Notes: a model not told the origin generated them from the sequence alone. A stretch of 64,000 bases of DNA from an uncultured Selenomonadaceae bacterium (GCA_902778455.1 CACYXR010000002.1:1-64000); one strand, 5' to 3'; counted from the stretch's first letter, positions 1-8,227 are shown. Numbers and translations are program-made.

Positions 1-93
1 CCCACCTGTTCCCATCCCGAACACAGAAGTTAAGCACCCATACGCCGAAAGTACTTGGCTGGAGACGGCCCGGGAGGTTAGGGAGCTGCCGGT
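1..93 (+). rRNA. rrf: 5S ribosomal RNA, 3' part
   Basis: The window opens inside a 5S rRNA. The conserved core CATCCCGAACACAGAAGTTA at 14-33 and the usual GAGACGGCCCGGGAGGTTAGG distal arm are present, ending near GGGAGCTGCCGG at about 81-92. The first 25 or so nucleotides lie before the window. It is probably the last gene of an rRNA operon, since a strong terminator follows directly. The 3' end is set by pattern and is accurate to a few bases. Confidence 0.93.
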
Positions 94-100
94 TTGAAAA

Positions 101-128
101 ACGTCCGTGACAACACGGACGTTTTTTT
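101..128 (+). terminator. Intrinsic terminator after 5S rRNA
   Basis: Perfect 9-bp stem ACGTCCGTG/CACGGACGT (101-109 with 114-122), an ACAA loop and a run of seven T. It ends the rRNA operon. Confidence 0.92.
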
Positions 129-161
129 CATATCATATTTTTATTTCAGGGAGGGGAGTTT

Positions 162-1349
162 ATGGTTTCGGAAAAAATGTATGAACTGGGGACGAAAAAA
201 TCCACGATTCGGACAATTTTTGAGTTTGGGCAGAAGCGTGCAAAGGAAATAGGCAAGGAAAACATATTTGATTTCAGTTTGGGAAATCCTAATGTGCCTG
301 CGCCGGACTTCATAAAACAGGCGATTCTGGACATCTTGGATACTGTTTCCTCCGTCGATGTACATGGTTATACTGTGGCACCCGGAAATCCTGACGCGCG
401 GGAGGCACTGGCGAAGAGTATCAATAAAAGATTCGGGGTGCAAATTTCCGGCAGGAATTTGTTTCTCACTTCCGGCGCGGCGGCGGCGATAACGATTACC
501 TTCAAGGCTTTGAGCGAACCGGGGGATGAATTTATCGCGTTTGCCCCCTTTTTCCCTGAATATCAATGTTTCGTCGAGTCGGTGGGCGGGAAACTTGTAG
601 TTGTTCCTGCTCGGACGGATGATTTTCAGATTGATTTTGATGCGTTTGAATCTCTGGTATCGCCGAACACGAAAGCTGTTATTGTCAACTCGCCGAACAA
701 TCCGAGTGGTGTCGTTTATTCCTTGGATACGATTCAGCGGTTGGCGGATTTGCTGCGCAGGAAAGAAAAAGAATACGGTCACCCGATATTTTTGATTTCC
801 GACGAGCCGTATCGTGAGATCGCGTATGACGGTATTGATGTTCCTTATCTTACAAGATATTTCGAGAATACGATTGTTTGCTATTCTTACAGTAAATCCT
901 TTTCACTGCCTGGAGAACGTATCGGTTATATTCTTGTTCCGGACGAAGTATCGGACTTTGAAAAAGTGTATGGAGCGATTGCCGGGGCTGCGCGCGTGTT
1001 GACTCATGTGAACGCGCCTTCTCTGTTTCAACGTGTTATTGCAATGTGTGCGGATATGAAGCCTGATCTTTCCGTTTATGAAAAAAATGGGAAATTGCTG
1101 TATCAAGGGCTGCTGGATGCGGGCTTTTCCTGTGTGCGGCCGCAGGGGGCTTTTTATTTATTTCCGAAAGCATTGGAGGAAGATGATTATGCATTTTGCG
1201 ATCGTGCGAAAAAGTATAATCTGTTGCTTGTTCCGGGGACTGATTTCGGATGTCCCGGCTATTTTCGCGCTGCATATTGCGTAGAGACGCAAATGATTGA
1301 GCGTTCATTGCCATTTTTCAAGAAGCTGGCGGAGGAGTATCAATCATAA
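162..1349 (+). CDS. Pyridoxal-phosphate aminotransferase, class I/II
   Basis: A 395-residue fold-type I aminotransferase, the usual length for the AspC/AAT-I superfamily. Visible landmarks are the NNPSG loop (about 179-183), the SDEPY segment with cofactor-binding Asp214, and YSKSFSLPGERIGY, in which Lys245 should form the Schiff base with PLP and Arg253 should contact the phosphate. It starts at ATG 162 behind a strong GGGAGGGG ribosome site. It is the only gene between the rRNA terminator and the T-box, so it may be monocistronic. The substrate cannot be read from sequence. Proximity to aroF-tyrA is compatible with aromatic amino acid transamination, but the T-box lies downstream and does not control this gene. 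Confidence 0.88.
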   Translation: MVSEKMYELGTKKSTIRTIFEFGQKRAKEIGKENIFDFSLGNPNVPAPDFIKQAILDILDTVSSVDVHGYTVAPGNPDAREALAKSINKRFGVQISGRNLFLTSGAAAAITITFKALSEPGDEFIAFAPFFPEYQCFVESVGGKLVVVPARTDDFQIDFDAFESLVSPNTKAVIVNSPNNPSGVVYSLDTIQRLADLLRRKEKEYGHPIFLISDEPYREIAYDGIDVPYLTRYFENTIVCYSYSKSFSLPGERIGYILVPDEVSDFEKVYGAIAGAARVLTHVNAPSLFQRVIAMCADMKPDLSVYEKNGKLLYQGLLDAGFSCVRPQGAFYLFPKALEEDDYAFCDRAKKYNLLLVPGTDFGCPGYFRAAYCVETQMIERSLPFFKKLAEEYQS

Positions 1350-1355
1350 GCGGGC

Positions 1356-1384
1356 TTGACATTTTTTTTCACGGGTGCTATATT
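1356..1384 (+). promoter_or_regulatory. Sigma-A promoter of the aroF-tyrA T-box operon
   Basis: TTGACA (1356-1361), a 17-bp spacer and TATATT (1379-1384), placed just ahead of the T-box leader. The -35 is a perfect consensus and the -10 differs at one base. Confidence 0.82.
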
Positions 1385-1387
1385 CTT

Positions 1388-1660
1388 TTCCATAAAGTGA
1401 AATGCGATGCGCGGGAGAAGTAACGGACGGAATCCCACAGAGAGCCGCGGGATGGTGCGACGCGGAGGAAGAAATTCGTGAAATACACCCGCAAGCAGCA
1501 GGCTGAATTTTTTAGTAGGCCGCGCCGGAGTGCTTCCGTTATCATGGGCTAGGGCATAGATTCTTTTGTGCCTGAAAAGAGAGGCTTGTCTTTTGGCAAG
1601 CAGGGTGGTACCACGGGTTAGCAGCTCGTCCCTGTAGAGGGACGGGCTTTTCTTATTTTT
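1388..1660 (+). promoter_or_regulatory. T-box leader, tyrosine-specific, controlling aroF-tyrA
   Basis: The leader has the stem I elements (AGAGAGCCG.GGGATGGTGCGA at about 1439-1460) and a 3' strand reading GTGAAATACACC, where TAC (1484-1486) sits in the specifier position followed by the conserved purine, so the expected effector is tRNA-Tyr. The T-box bulge AGGGTGGTACCACG lies at about 1602-1615. It is followed by an 11-bp terminator stem (1623-1633 with 1638-1648) and a T-rich tail to 1660. Uncharged tRNA-Tyr would favour the antiterminator. A tyrosine specifier fits the downstream DAHP synthase and prephenate dehydrogenase. Confidence 0.93.
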
Positions 1661-1693
1661 CAAAAAGATCTATTATGTGAGGAGGAGTTTCAA

Positions 1694-2710
1694 ATGATTA
1701 TCGTAATGAAACCGGGGGCTACTGAGGAAAATTTGTCGCGCGTCAAGGAGAAAATCGAGCGTGCAGGATTGTCGTATCATCTTTCCGTCGGTGAAAATCG
1801 TACGATTGTCGGAGTAATCGGCGATAAGAAGATTATCGGCAGCATTGAGGAAAACATGAGTGTCTTGGACGGCGTTGAAAAGGCTGTCCGCATTACGGAA
1901 AAATATAAACTTGTCAGCCGTGAGTTCCATCCGGAGCCAACGGTCATTGATGTGCGCGGCTTCAAGATCGGCAGCGAGGAACTGGCGATCATGGCAGGTC
2001 CCTGCGCGGTGGAGAGCATGGAGCAACTCCGCGAGGCTGCTGCCGAGGTAAAAAAAGGCGGCGCACAGTTCCTGCGCGGCGGCGCGTTCAAGCCGCGCAC
2101 ATCGCCCTACGATTTTCAGGGACTGGCCGAGGAAGGGCTGAAAATGCTCCGTTCGGTGGGCGACGAATTTGATTTGCGTGTTGTGACTGAGATTGTTGAT
2201 TTGAACGATGTGGAGCTTGTCTCGAAATACGCGGATGTTCTCCAAATCGGCGCGCGCAATATGCAGAATTTCCGTCTTTTACAGGCCGTCGGTCATGGAA
2301 CGAAACCAGTGCTTTTGAAGCGCGGACTCTCGGCGACCATTTCGGAGTGGCTGAACGCTGCAGAATATGTTATGAGCTCGGGCAACGAAAATGTAATGCT
2401 TTGCGAACGCGGCATCCGCACTTATGAGACGTTTACGAGGAATACCCTCGATCTTTCGGCGGTGGCGGCGGTCAAGGAACTTTCGCATTTGCCAATCATC
2501 GTCGATCCGAGTCACGGTACGGGACGCTGGCAGATGGTGCAGCCGATGGCGCGCGCGGCGGTGGCTGCAGGTGCGGATGGCCTGATTATTGAAGTGCATC
2601 CGCATCCGGAGGTGGCACTTTCGGACGGTGATCAGTCGTTGACACCGAAGAATTTCCGCGCGACAATGGATGAGGTCAGGAAGATTGCCGCCATCATGGG
2701 GAGAAAATAA
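1694..2710 (+). CDS. aroF: 3-deoxy-7-phosphoheptulonate (DAHP) synthase, type I-beta
   Basis: A 338-residue enzyme that condenses phosphoenolpyruvate and erythrose 4-phosphate, the first step of the shikimate pathway. Residues 1-70 resemble the ferredoxin-like regulatory domain seen in the Thermotoga-type subclass. The barrel follows, with GPCAVES (102-108), KPRTSPYDFQG (133-143) and a late IVDPSHGTGR metal/PEP segment. It starts at ATG 1694 after GAGGAGG. It is the first gene after the Tyr T-box and abuts tyrA. Regulation by tyrosine availability is inferred from the leader. Whether the N-terminal domain also gives feedback inhibition is unknown. Confidence 0.95.
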   Translation: MIIVMKPGATEENLSRVKEKIERAGLSYHLSVGENRTIVGVIGDKKIIGSIEENMSVLDGVEKAVRITEKYKLVSREFHPEPTVIDVRGFKIGSEELAIMAGPCAVESMEQLREAAAEVKKGGAQFLRGGAFKPRTSPYDFQGLAEEGLKMLRSVGDEFDLRVVTEIVDLNDVELVSKYADVLQIGARNMQNFRLLQAVGHGTKPVLLKRGLSATISEWLNAAEYVMSSGNENVMLCERGIRTYETFTRNTLDLSAVAAVKELSHLPIIVDPSHGTGRWQMVQPMARAAVAAGADGLIIEVHPHPEVALSDGDQSLTPKNFRATMDEVRKIAAIMGRK

Positions 2711-3598
2711 ATGGCAAATCTGAATATCGCCATTATAGGTGTCGGTCTCATTGGCGGCTCTTTCGGCCTCGCGCTGAAAAGCCGCCTGGGGGACGGCGTG
2801 CATATCACGGGTCTTTGCCGTACGCAGGCGTCGATGGATGCAGCGGTGGCGCGAGGGGCAGTGGACGAGGCTTCGTCGAATCTTGCTGAGGTTGTAAAGG
2901 ACGCCGATGTGATATACCTCAGCACCCCGGTTCTCCAAATCGTGCCGATGGTCGAAAAACTTCTGCCCTTCGTCAAGGACGGCGCGGTGCTGACCGACGC
3001 GGGCAGTACGAAATCGTATCTTTGGGATACGATTCGGCCGCTTTTGCCGCCCCACGTCTATTATGTTTCCGGACATCCGATGACGGGAAAGGAAAAAAGC
3101 GGCGTCGAGGCGGCAGACAAAGACCTCTTTCTGCACAAATGCTATGTGATTTTGGAAGAAACAACAGCGCCAAAAGAAGTCTATGAGAAGGTAGTCGACC
3201 TGATCCGCCTGACTGGGGCGAACTTGACGACGCTTTCCACGGCAAAGCATGACCGCTGCGCGTCATTGATCAGTCATGTGCCGCATATCGCCGCTGCCGC
3301 GCTGGTGACGCTTTTGGCGGAAAATCCTGAGGACGACGAGGACAGCCTGAAGCTGGCCGGCGGCGGATTTAAGGACACTACACGTATCGCTTCCTCCAAT
3401 GCGGATATGTGGGCGGACATCTGCATGACGAACGGCGCGGCTATTGAGGCGCACCTCGCACAAATGAAGGATATTCTGGGCAAAGTCGCCGACGCGGTTC
3501 ATCGGAAAGACCGAGCAGCCGTACATGATTATTTCGCTGCTGCGAAAAAGCGTCGTGATGCCATCCTGCATGAGACAGAGAAAATGTTCGAGATTTAA
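2711..3598 (+). CDS. tyrA: Prephenate dehydrogenase
   Basis: A 295-residue protein that oxidatively decarboxylates prephenate to 4-hydroxyphenylpyruvate for tyrosine synthesis. The N-terminal Rossmann motif GVGLIGGS (residues 10-17) binds NAD(P). The conserved SGHPMTGKE and CASLISHVPH segments, with the catalytic-type histidines, follow. The ATG directly abuts the aroF TAA, so the two genes are almost certainly translated from one mRNA. The length is typical of the stand-alone enzyme, with no ACT or chorismate mutase domain. Confidence 0.95.
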   Translation: MANLNIAIIGVGLIGGSFGLALKSRLGDGVHITGLCRTQASMDAAVARGAVDEASSNLAEVVKDADVIYLSTPVLQIVPMVEKLLPFVKDGAVLTDAGSTKSYLWDTIRPLLPPHVYYVSGHPMTGKEKSGVEAADKDLFLHKCYVILEETTAPKEVYEKVVDLIRLTGANLTTLSTAKHDRCASLISHVPHIAAAALVTLLAENPEDDEDSLKLAGGGFKDTTRIASSNADMWADICMTNGAAIEAHLAQMKDILGKVADAVHRKDRAAVHDYFAAAKKRRDAILHETEKMFEI

Positions 3599-3619
3599 GA
3601 AGGAAACGAAGCGCAGACA

Positions 3620-3648
3620 TTGACAAGCGGGGCGCAGACTTGTATAAT
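3620..3648 (+). promoter_or_regulatory. Consensus sigma-A promoter for tRNA-Asp
   Basis: TTGACA (3620-3625), 17 bp, TATAAT (3643-3648), with a TG just before the -10. Both hexamers are perfect consensus, as expected for a stable-RNA gene. Confidence 0.88.
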
Positions 3649-3658
3649 ATTATTTGCG

Positions 3659-3683
3659 CTGTAAACGACATAGTCGTTTACAG
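3659..3683 (+). repeat. Perfect 11-bp inverted repeat in the tRNA-Asp leader
   Basis: CTGTAAACGAC, an ATA loop and GTCGTTTACAG form a perfect hairpin between the predicted transcription start and the mature tRNA-Asp 5' end at 3691. There is no T-run, so it is not an intrinsic terminator. It could be a processing element or a palindromic operator. Confidence 0.8.
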
Positions 3684-3690
3684 TGGTTGC

Positions 3691-3767
3691 GGCCCGGTAG
3701 TTCAGTTGGTTAGAATGCCGCCCTGTCACGGCGGAGATCATGGGTTCAAGTCCCATTCGGGTCGCCA
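3691..3767 (+). tRNA. tRNA-Asp (GTC)
   Basis: A 77-nt cloverleaf with GTC in the anticodon loop, acceptor GGCCCGG pairing with TCGGGTC, T-arm ATGGGTTCAAGTCCCAT, discriminator G and encoded CCA. Confidence 0.96.
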
Positions 3768-3794
3768 TTTTTCATTTTTTGTCAATCATAATAA

Positions 3795-3868
<74 letters not shown>

Positions 3869-3952
3869 AACTGTATATTTTGGAAGGCTTCGCGTTTTCC
3901 GCAAGCGTTTCTTTTTTGGTAATCGCCGACTGGTTTCGGCGCGTTCTTTTTC

Positions 3953-4026
<74 letters not shown>

Positions 4027-4034
4027 GAAAAATA

Positions 4035-4066
4035 AACCCCGGAGCAGGTCTCTGGGGTTTTTGTTT
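4035..4066 (+). terminator. Intrinsic terminator after the tRNA cluster
   Basis: Stem AACCCCGGAG/CTCTGGGGTT with one G-T pair and a CAGGT loop, followed by TTTGTTTT. Confidence 0.88.
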
Positions 4067-4123
4067 TGTGTAAAATTTGATTGGTTTATAAAGTGCTGAA
4101 ATGCAATTTCAGAAAATTATAAA

Positions 4124-4152
4124 TTGACAACCACAGGAAAATACGGTATGCT
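4124..4152 (+). promoter_or_regulatory. Promoter of the malic enzyme gene
   Basis: TTGACA (4124-4129), 17-bp spacer, TATGCT (4147-4152), 70 bp before the chosen start codon. Confidence 0.7.
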
Positions 4153-4221
4153 GATTCCCAGGAGAAGGATTTTTTCCGTGTCCTGTTAATTAGTATATTG
4201 AAAAAGGAAAGGGGTAGAAAA

Positions 4222-5478
4222 ATGAACTTGAACGAAGAAGCTCTCCAAGTCCATAAGGAACACAACGGAAAACTCGCGACAGTACCTAAAGCAAAGTTGG
4301 AGGACGCGCACGATTTGAGCGTGCTTTACACACCGGGCGTCGCGGAGCCGTGCCGGAAAATCCGTGAGGATAAGGACCTTTCCTTTGATTATACCTGCCG
4401 CGGAAATATGGTTGCGGTGGTGTCGGACGGCACTCGTGTCCTCGGTCTCGGCAATATCGGTCCTGAGGCGGGTATGCCGGTCATGGAAGGAAAGGCTGTG
4501 CTGTACAAGACTTTTGCGGATATTGACTCGGTGCCGATCTGCCTTGACACGACGGACAAGGACAAATTCGTCGAAGCGGTTCGCTTTTTACAGCCGAGCT
4601 TTGCGGGCATCAATCTGGAGGACATCGAGTCGCCGAAATGCTATGACGTTGAGGATGAGCTGATTGAGTTGATGGACATCCCGGTGTTCCATGACGATCA
4701 GCACGGCACGGCGATCGCTTGTGCGGCGGCGGTGACGAATGCGCTCCGCTTCGTGAAGAAGGATTTCCGCACGGCGCGTATCGTCATCAATGGTGTAGGA
4801 GCGGCGGGTTCGGCAATTGTTCGCTTGCTTCTTTCCCTCGGCGCGGAAAATATAGTCATGGTGGACGCGATGGGAATCATGTACGACGGCATGGAGGCCG
4901 CCGCGTTGAATCGTATTCAGCTCGACCTGATCAAGCGCACGAATAAAGATAAAATTCGCGGTAATCTGTTTGATGCCGCACGAGAGGCGGATGTGTTGCT
5001 GGGGGTGTCGCGTCCTGGACTTTTCATTCCAGAAATTATCCAGAGCATGAACAGCGATTCCATTGTCTTCGCGATGGCGAATCCGATTCCCGAGACAAGC
5101 TATGATGCCGCGAAGGCGGCGGGGGCGAAGGTTGTCGGCACGGGCCGCTCCGATTCGCCGAACCAAGTCAACAACGTGCTTGTATTCCCTGGCCTGTTCC
5201 GCGGCGCGATTGACGTTCGCGCGCGCAAGATTAACGAGGCGATGAAGCGCGCAGCTGTTCACGCGATTGCGGATCTGATTTCTGAGGATGAGTTGCGCGA
5301 GGATTATATCATTCCTGGCGTGTTCGACCCGAAAGTTGCCCCCGCGGTGGCCGCTGCTGTCGCGAAGGCTGCGATGGATACGGGCGTTGCACGTATCAGC
5401 GTCGATCCCGAGGAAATTCGCCGGCGCACGACGGAGCGCACGGCGAAGCTGCGTGAGTTTATCAAGACGCTTCCGTGA
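4222..5478 (+). CDS. NAD-dependent malic enzyme (oxaloacetate-decarboxylating)
   Basis: A 418-residue protein converting malate to pyruvate and CO2 (or the reverse), linking the C4 acid branch to pyruvate. The catalytic signature YTPGVAEPC lies near residue 36. The Rossmann segment INGVGAAGSAI is in the middle, followed by a long C-terminal NAD-binding half. ATG 4222 is preferred because AAAGGGG lies 8 bp upstream; an in-frame TTG at 4198 has no such site. It has its own promoter and is followed by a hairpin. Cofactor choice (NAD over NADP) is by family resemblance only. Confidence 0.93.
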   Translation: MNLNEEALQVHKEHNGKLATVPKAKLEDAHDLSVLYTPGVAEPCRKIREDKDLSFDYTCRGNMVAVVSDGTRVLGLGNIGPEAGMPVMEGKAVLYKTFADIDSVPICLDTTDKDKFVEAVRFLQPSFAGINLEDIESPKCYDVEDELIELMDIPVFHDDQHGTAIACAAAVTNALRFVKKDFRTARIVINGVGAAGSAIVRLLLSLGAENIVMVDAMGIMYDGMEAAALNRIQLDLIKRTNKDKIRGNLFDAAREADVLLGVSRPGLFIPEIIQSMNSDSIVFAMANPIPETSYDAAKAAGAKVVGTGRSDSPNQVNNVLVFPGLFRGAIDVRARKINEAMKRAAVHAIADLISEDELREDYIIPGVFDPKVAPAVAAAVAKAAMDTGVARISVDPEEIRRRTTERTAKLREFIKTLP

Positions 5479-5494
5479 TATAAAGTAATTAAAG

Positions 5495-5525
5495 TCGCCG
5501 CCACCCGTAAAATGAGTGGCGGCGA
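5495..5525. terminator. Hairpin between convergent genes
   Basis: A 10-bp stem TCGCCGCCAC/GTGGCGGCGA with an 11-nt loop between the malic enzyme and the oppositely oriented HPt gene. The following T-tract is interrupted (TTGTCGTTTT), so it is a plausible but weak terminator. Confidence 0.55.
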
Positions 5526-5548
5526 TTGTCGTTTTGAAAATATCCATA

Positions 5549-5893
5549 TTAGTCTTTCGTCATGGCTAAAAGCTGGTCTCGGATTTCTTTGATGGGACGG
5601 TACATGGAGCTGTAGTCCACCAGTTTCCGTGCGCGCAGGAGCTCGGTCATTTCGGCGAGGGGGTCGTAAATGGGTTTCAGGGCAAGGTTGCCGATGACGC
5701 CTTTCAGCGCGTGGGCGGCCTCGAAAGCCGTATCCAAATCCCCTTCGTCCAGTGCATGTCCGAGTGTCTCGAAGTATTCATTGGAAATTGCCATTGAAAT
5801 CATTTTGAAAAAGAAGATTTCGTTGTTCATACAGCGAGTAAGTCCCTCTTTGGGGTCAATCCCGAGTTCCCGCATTTTTTCAAGAGTCAGCAT
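5549..5893 (-). CDS. Stand-alone histidine phosphotransfer (HPt) protein
   Basis: A 114-residue helical protein with the HPt signature AAHALKGVIGNLAL. His61 is the predicted phospho-acceptor, with the Lys and Gly that normally follow in place. It carries no other domain, so it should shuttle phosphate between receiver domains of a multistep phosphorelay. It is divergent from the REC-GGDEF gene and close to a double-REC protein, both possible partners. No histidine kinase is encoded nearby. Confidence 0.85.
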   Translation of the reverse strand: MLTLEKMRELGIDPKEGLTRCMNNEIFFFKMISMAISNEYFETLGHALDEGDLDTAFEAAHALKGVIGNLALKPIYDPLAEMTELLRARKLVDYSSMYRPIKEIRDQLLAMTKD

Positions 5894-5994
5894 AACAATA
5901 TCCTCCTGTTTTCAAAATTTTATGTTTGCCAGTTTTTAATTCCGTGTTACAATGATGCTAGGAGCGTATGACATTTCGTGAGGGTGTTGTGGAA

Positions 5995-7278
5995 ATGAAG
6001 AAAATATTGATTGTCGATGATATGATTGTCACTTTGATGATGACCGAGAATATGCTCTGCGGTCATTATATCACTTTTTGTGCTTCTTCGGGACAGGAAG
6101 CGATAGAAATTTATCGTCGCGAATCTCCCGATATGGTGCTTTCAGACCTTCGGATGCCTGGTATGAGCGGGTTGGAGCTTCAGCAGACGCTCCAGAAAGA
6201 AATGCAGAAAACGATACCTTTTATGTTCATGACGGCGGATCATGACGAGGACACCGAGAGCATGGGATTTGAAAATGGCGCGATGGATTTCATTCGTAAG
6301 CCGTTCCGTCCAGATGTGCTGCTTCGTCGAGTCGCCAATATTTTGCAGACGGTGGACCAGATCGAGGGGTTGAAGAAGCACGCAAGTACGGACGCTTTGA
6401 CCGGACTTCTGAATAAGTCATCCGTGGAAGATGAACTGCGACAGGTATGCTCCCAAGCGAACGGGGCGCTGTTGATGATAGATCTTGACAGCTTCAAGCC
6501 GGTCAATGATATTTATGGTCATTCGATGGGCGATAAATTGTTGATGAGCTTTTCGGATATCCTGCGCGCGTCGGTGCGGCCGGATGACGTGCTCGGAAGA
6601 GTCGGCGGGGATGAGTTTATCGCGTTTTGCCATGGGATGCTCGATGAGCCTGGTATTGCGAACAAGGCGGCTTCCATCAATGTGAATGTTGTGAAGGCGG
6701 CACGGGAGTTGATGGGGGCGGATATGTCGATTCCCATTGGTGCGTCTGTCGGCTGCGTTTTCGTTCCGCAAGGCGGAACGGATTTTTCGGTTCTTGTCAA
6801 AAAAGCGGATAAGGCGTTGTACGAGGTCAAACAGAACGGAAAGCACGGCTTCCATGTGTATAATGAGGAACAGGAAGAAAGCGCAGACCCAAAGTCTGCA
6901 TCCCTCATAGATTTGGAAACGGTGCTTGAAGAGAGAAGCCCCGGCAAGGGAGCGATGAAAATTCCGTTCGAGGAATTCCGCGTGGTATACCGTTTCCTGA
7001 AACGTACGCTGGGAGTTTTTAACAAGTCAGTATCGCTGCTGCGTTTCTCGTTGCCGAAGGGAACTACCTCGGCGAAGGAGGAAGCCTTTTTGTCGATGCT
7101 TTGCTCTACATTCCGCGGTGGGGATGTGGTCACGAAAAACGGCGGGCAAATTCTTGCGTTATTGGTCAACACGAGTTTCCCGAATCTTTCCCACGCTGTC
7201 AATCGGCTCCGGCAAAACTGGAAGGAACAGTATGCGGATTTGGATTTTGAATATGAGTGGATGGTTCTGGAGCCATAA
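5995..7278 (+). CDS. Response regulator diguanylate cyclase (REC-GGDEF) with a degenerate C-terminal GGDEF-like region
   Basis: A 427-residue protein. Receiver domain at 1-120: acidic pair Asp8/Asp9, phospho-acceptor Asp51, MTAD, and Lys102 in RKPF. GGDEF domain at about 130-295 with an intact GGDEF (204-208) and an RPDD inhibitory I-site (195-198) exactly five residues before it, so cyclic di-GMP synthesis with product inhibition is expected. The last 110 residues read like a truncated GGDEF domain (GDVVTKNGGQILALLVNTSF) without catalytic residues. ATG 5995 begins the canonical MKKILIVDD; ATG 5968 lies too near its ribosome site. A TTGCCA/TACAAT promoter is at 5926-5953. Confidence 0.9.
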   Translation: MKKILIVDDMIVTLMMTENMLCGHYITFCASSGQEAIEIYRRESPDMVLSDLRMPGMSGLELQQTLQKEMQKTIPFMFMTADHDEDTESMGFENGAMDFIRKPFRPDVLLRRVANILQTVDQIEGLKKHASTDALTGLLNKSSVEDELRQVCSQANGALLMIDLDSFKPVNDIYGHSMGDKLLMSFSDILRASVRPDDVLGRVGGDEFIAFCHGMLDEPGIANKAASINVNVVKAARELMGADMSIPIGASVGCVFVPQGGTDFSVLVKKADKALYEVKQNGKHGFHVYNEEQEESADPKSASLIDLETVLEERSPGKGAMKIPFEEFRVVYRFLKRTLGVFNKSVSLLRFSLPKGTTSAKEEAFLSMLCSTFRGGDVVTKNGGQILALLVNTSFPNLSHAVNRLRQNWKEQYADLDFEYEWMVLEP

Positions 7279-7298
7279 CAATCATCAACGGCAGTGCA

Positions 7299-7335
7299 AA
7301 ATCGCCGCACGGAATCTTTACGTGCGGCGATTTCT
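7299..7335. terminator. Bidirectional terminator
   Basis: A 13-bp perfect stem AAATCGCCGCACG/CGTGCGGCGATTT between two convergent genes, with T-rich sequence on the plus side and T from the paired A-run on the minus side. Confidence 0.82.
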
Positions 7336-7353
7336 TGTGGGGTGCGGCTCTAA

Positions 7354-8184
7354 TCAATGCTTGCCAATAAGCTCCGCCAATGTTCGGTAGATTTGTTCCG
7401 GCTCCACGGGCTTTTCCAGATGCGCGTTCATGCCCGCTTCCAGGGAACGCTGCACGTCCTCGTCGAAATAATTGGTTGTCAATGCAATGATAGGAATAGA
7501 TTTTGCGTTTGGATGGTTTGACGAGCGGATGGTCTTTGTGGCGACGAGTCCGTCCATAACCGGCATTCGGACATCCATTAAGACTGCATCGTAGTAACCG
7601 GCGGGGCTTTTCGTGAACAGGTCGACAGCTTCTTTTCCGTTTTTCGCGTGGTCGACTTCCATGCAATTTATGGAAAGGAGCTGCTTGACGATTTCGGCGT
7701 TAACGGTCATGTCCTCGGCCACAAGGATGCGCTTTCCGTCCAGTTCTGAAACGGATGGTGATTCCGATTTAAGGGATTTTCTATGGTTTTTTGCTTGATG
7801 AAATACTTGCAGGATGTTTTCTGCCGTGAAGGGCTTTGCCATGAATGCGTCCGCCCCCGCTCTGTTCGCGTCGGTTTCGCCGTTGATATCATCGTTGGCG
7901 GTCATAATGATGACCGTGGTGTCTTCACCTAAAAGCGCGCGGGTCTCACGGATCAGTTCCATGCCATCTTTTTCCGTCAACGTGCGATCTACCAAAATAA
8001 GATCGTAATTCTGCCGCCGAGCATGGTGCAGGCGAATCATATCCATCGCTTTCGCAAAGCCGCCGTAGCTGTCGGATCCTACACCGAATCGCGCAAGCAT
8101 GGCCTGCGTTTCTTCGCGTGCATCGATGTTGCCGTCAACAATCAGTACGGAGATAGAATGCAGTTCGTTGTTGATCATGGTCAT
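7354..8184 (-). CDS. Double receiver-domain response regulator
   Basis: A 276-residue protein made of two receiver domains and no output domain. REC1 (about 11-130) has acceptor Asp66, Thr95 and Lys117, but the acidic pair is Asp17-Gly18, so metal binding may be weakened. REC2 (about 151-270) is complete, with Glu157/Asp158, acceptor Asp204 and Lys258. Such proteins act as phosphate sinks or relay nodes. The nearby HPt protein is a natural partner. It starts at ATG 8184 after GGAGGG and has its own promoter. Confidence 0.88.
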   Translation of the reverse strand: MTMINNELHSISVLIVDGNIDAREETQAMLARFGVGSDSYGGFAKAMDMIRLHHARRQNYDLILVDRTLTEKDGMELIRETRALLGEDTTVIIMTANDDINGETDANRAGADAFMAKPFTAENILQVFHQAKNHRKSLKSESPSVSELDGKRILVAEDMTVNAEIVKQLLSINCMEVDHAKNGKEAVDLFTKSPAGYYDAVLMDVRMPVMDGLVATKTIRSSNHPNAKSIPIIALTTNYFDEDVQRSLEAGMNAHLEKPVEPEQIYRTLAELIGKH

Positions 8185-8227
8185 GAGGAATTCCCTCCGT
8201 TCGTTTTGCTTGTTATGTTTTTTGTCT

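Noticed and set aside
4198-4221. TTG start for malic enzyme
   Set aside because: No ribosome site, and the ATG at 4222 has AAAGGGG properly spaced.
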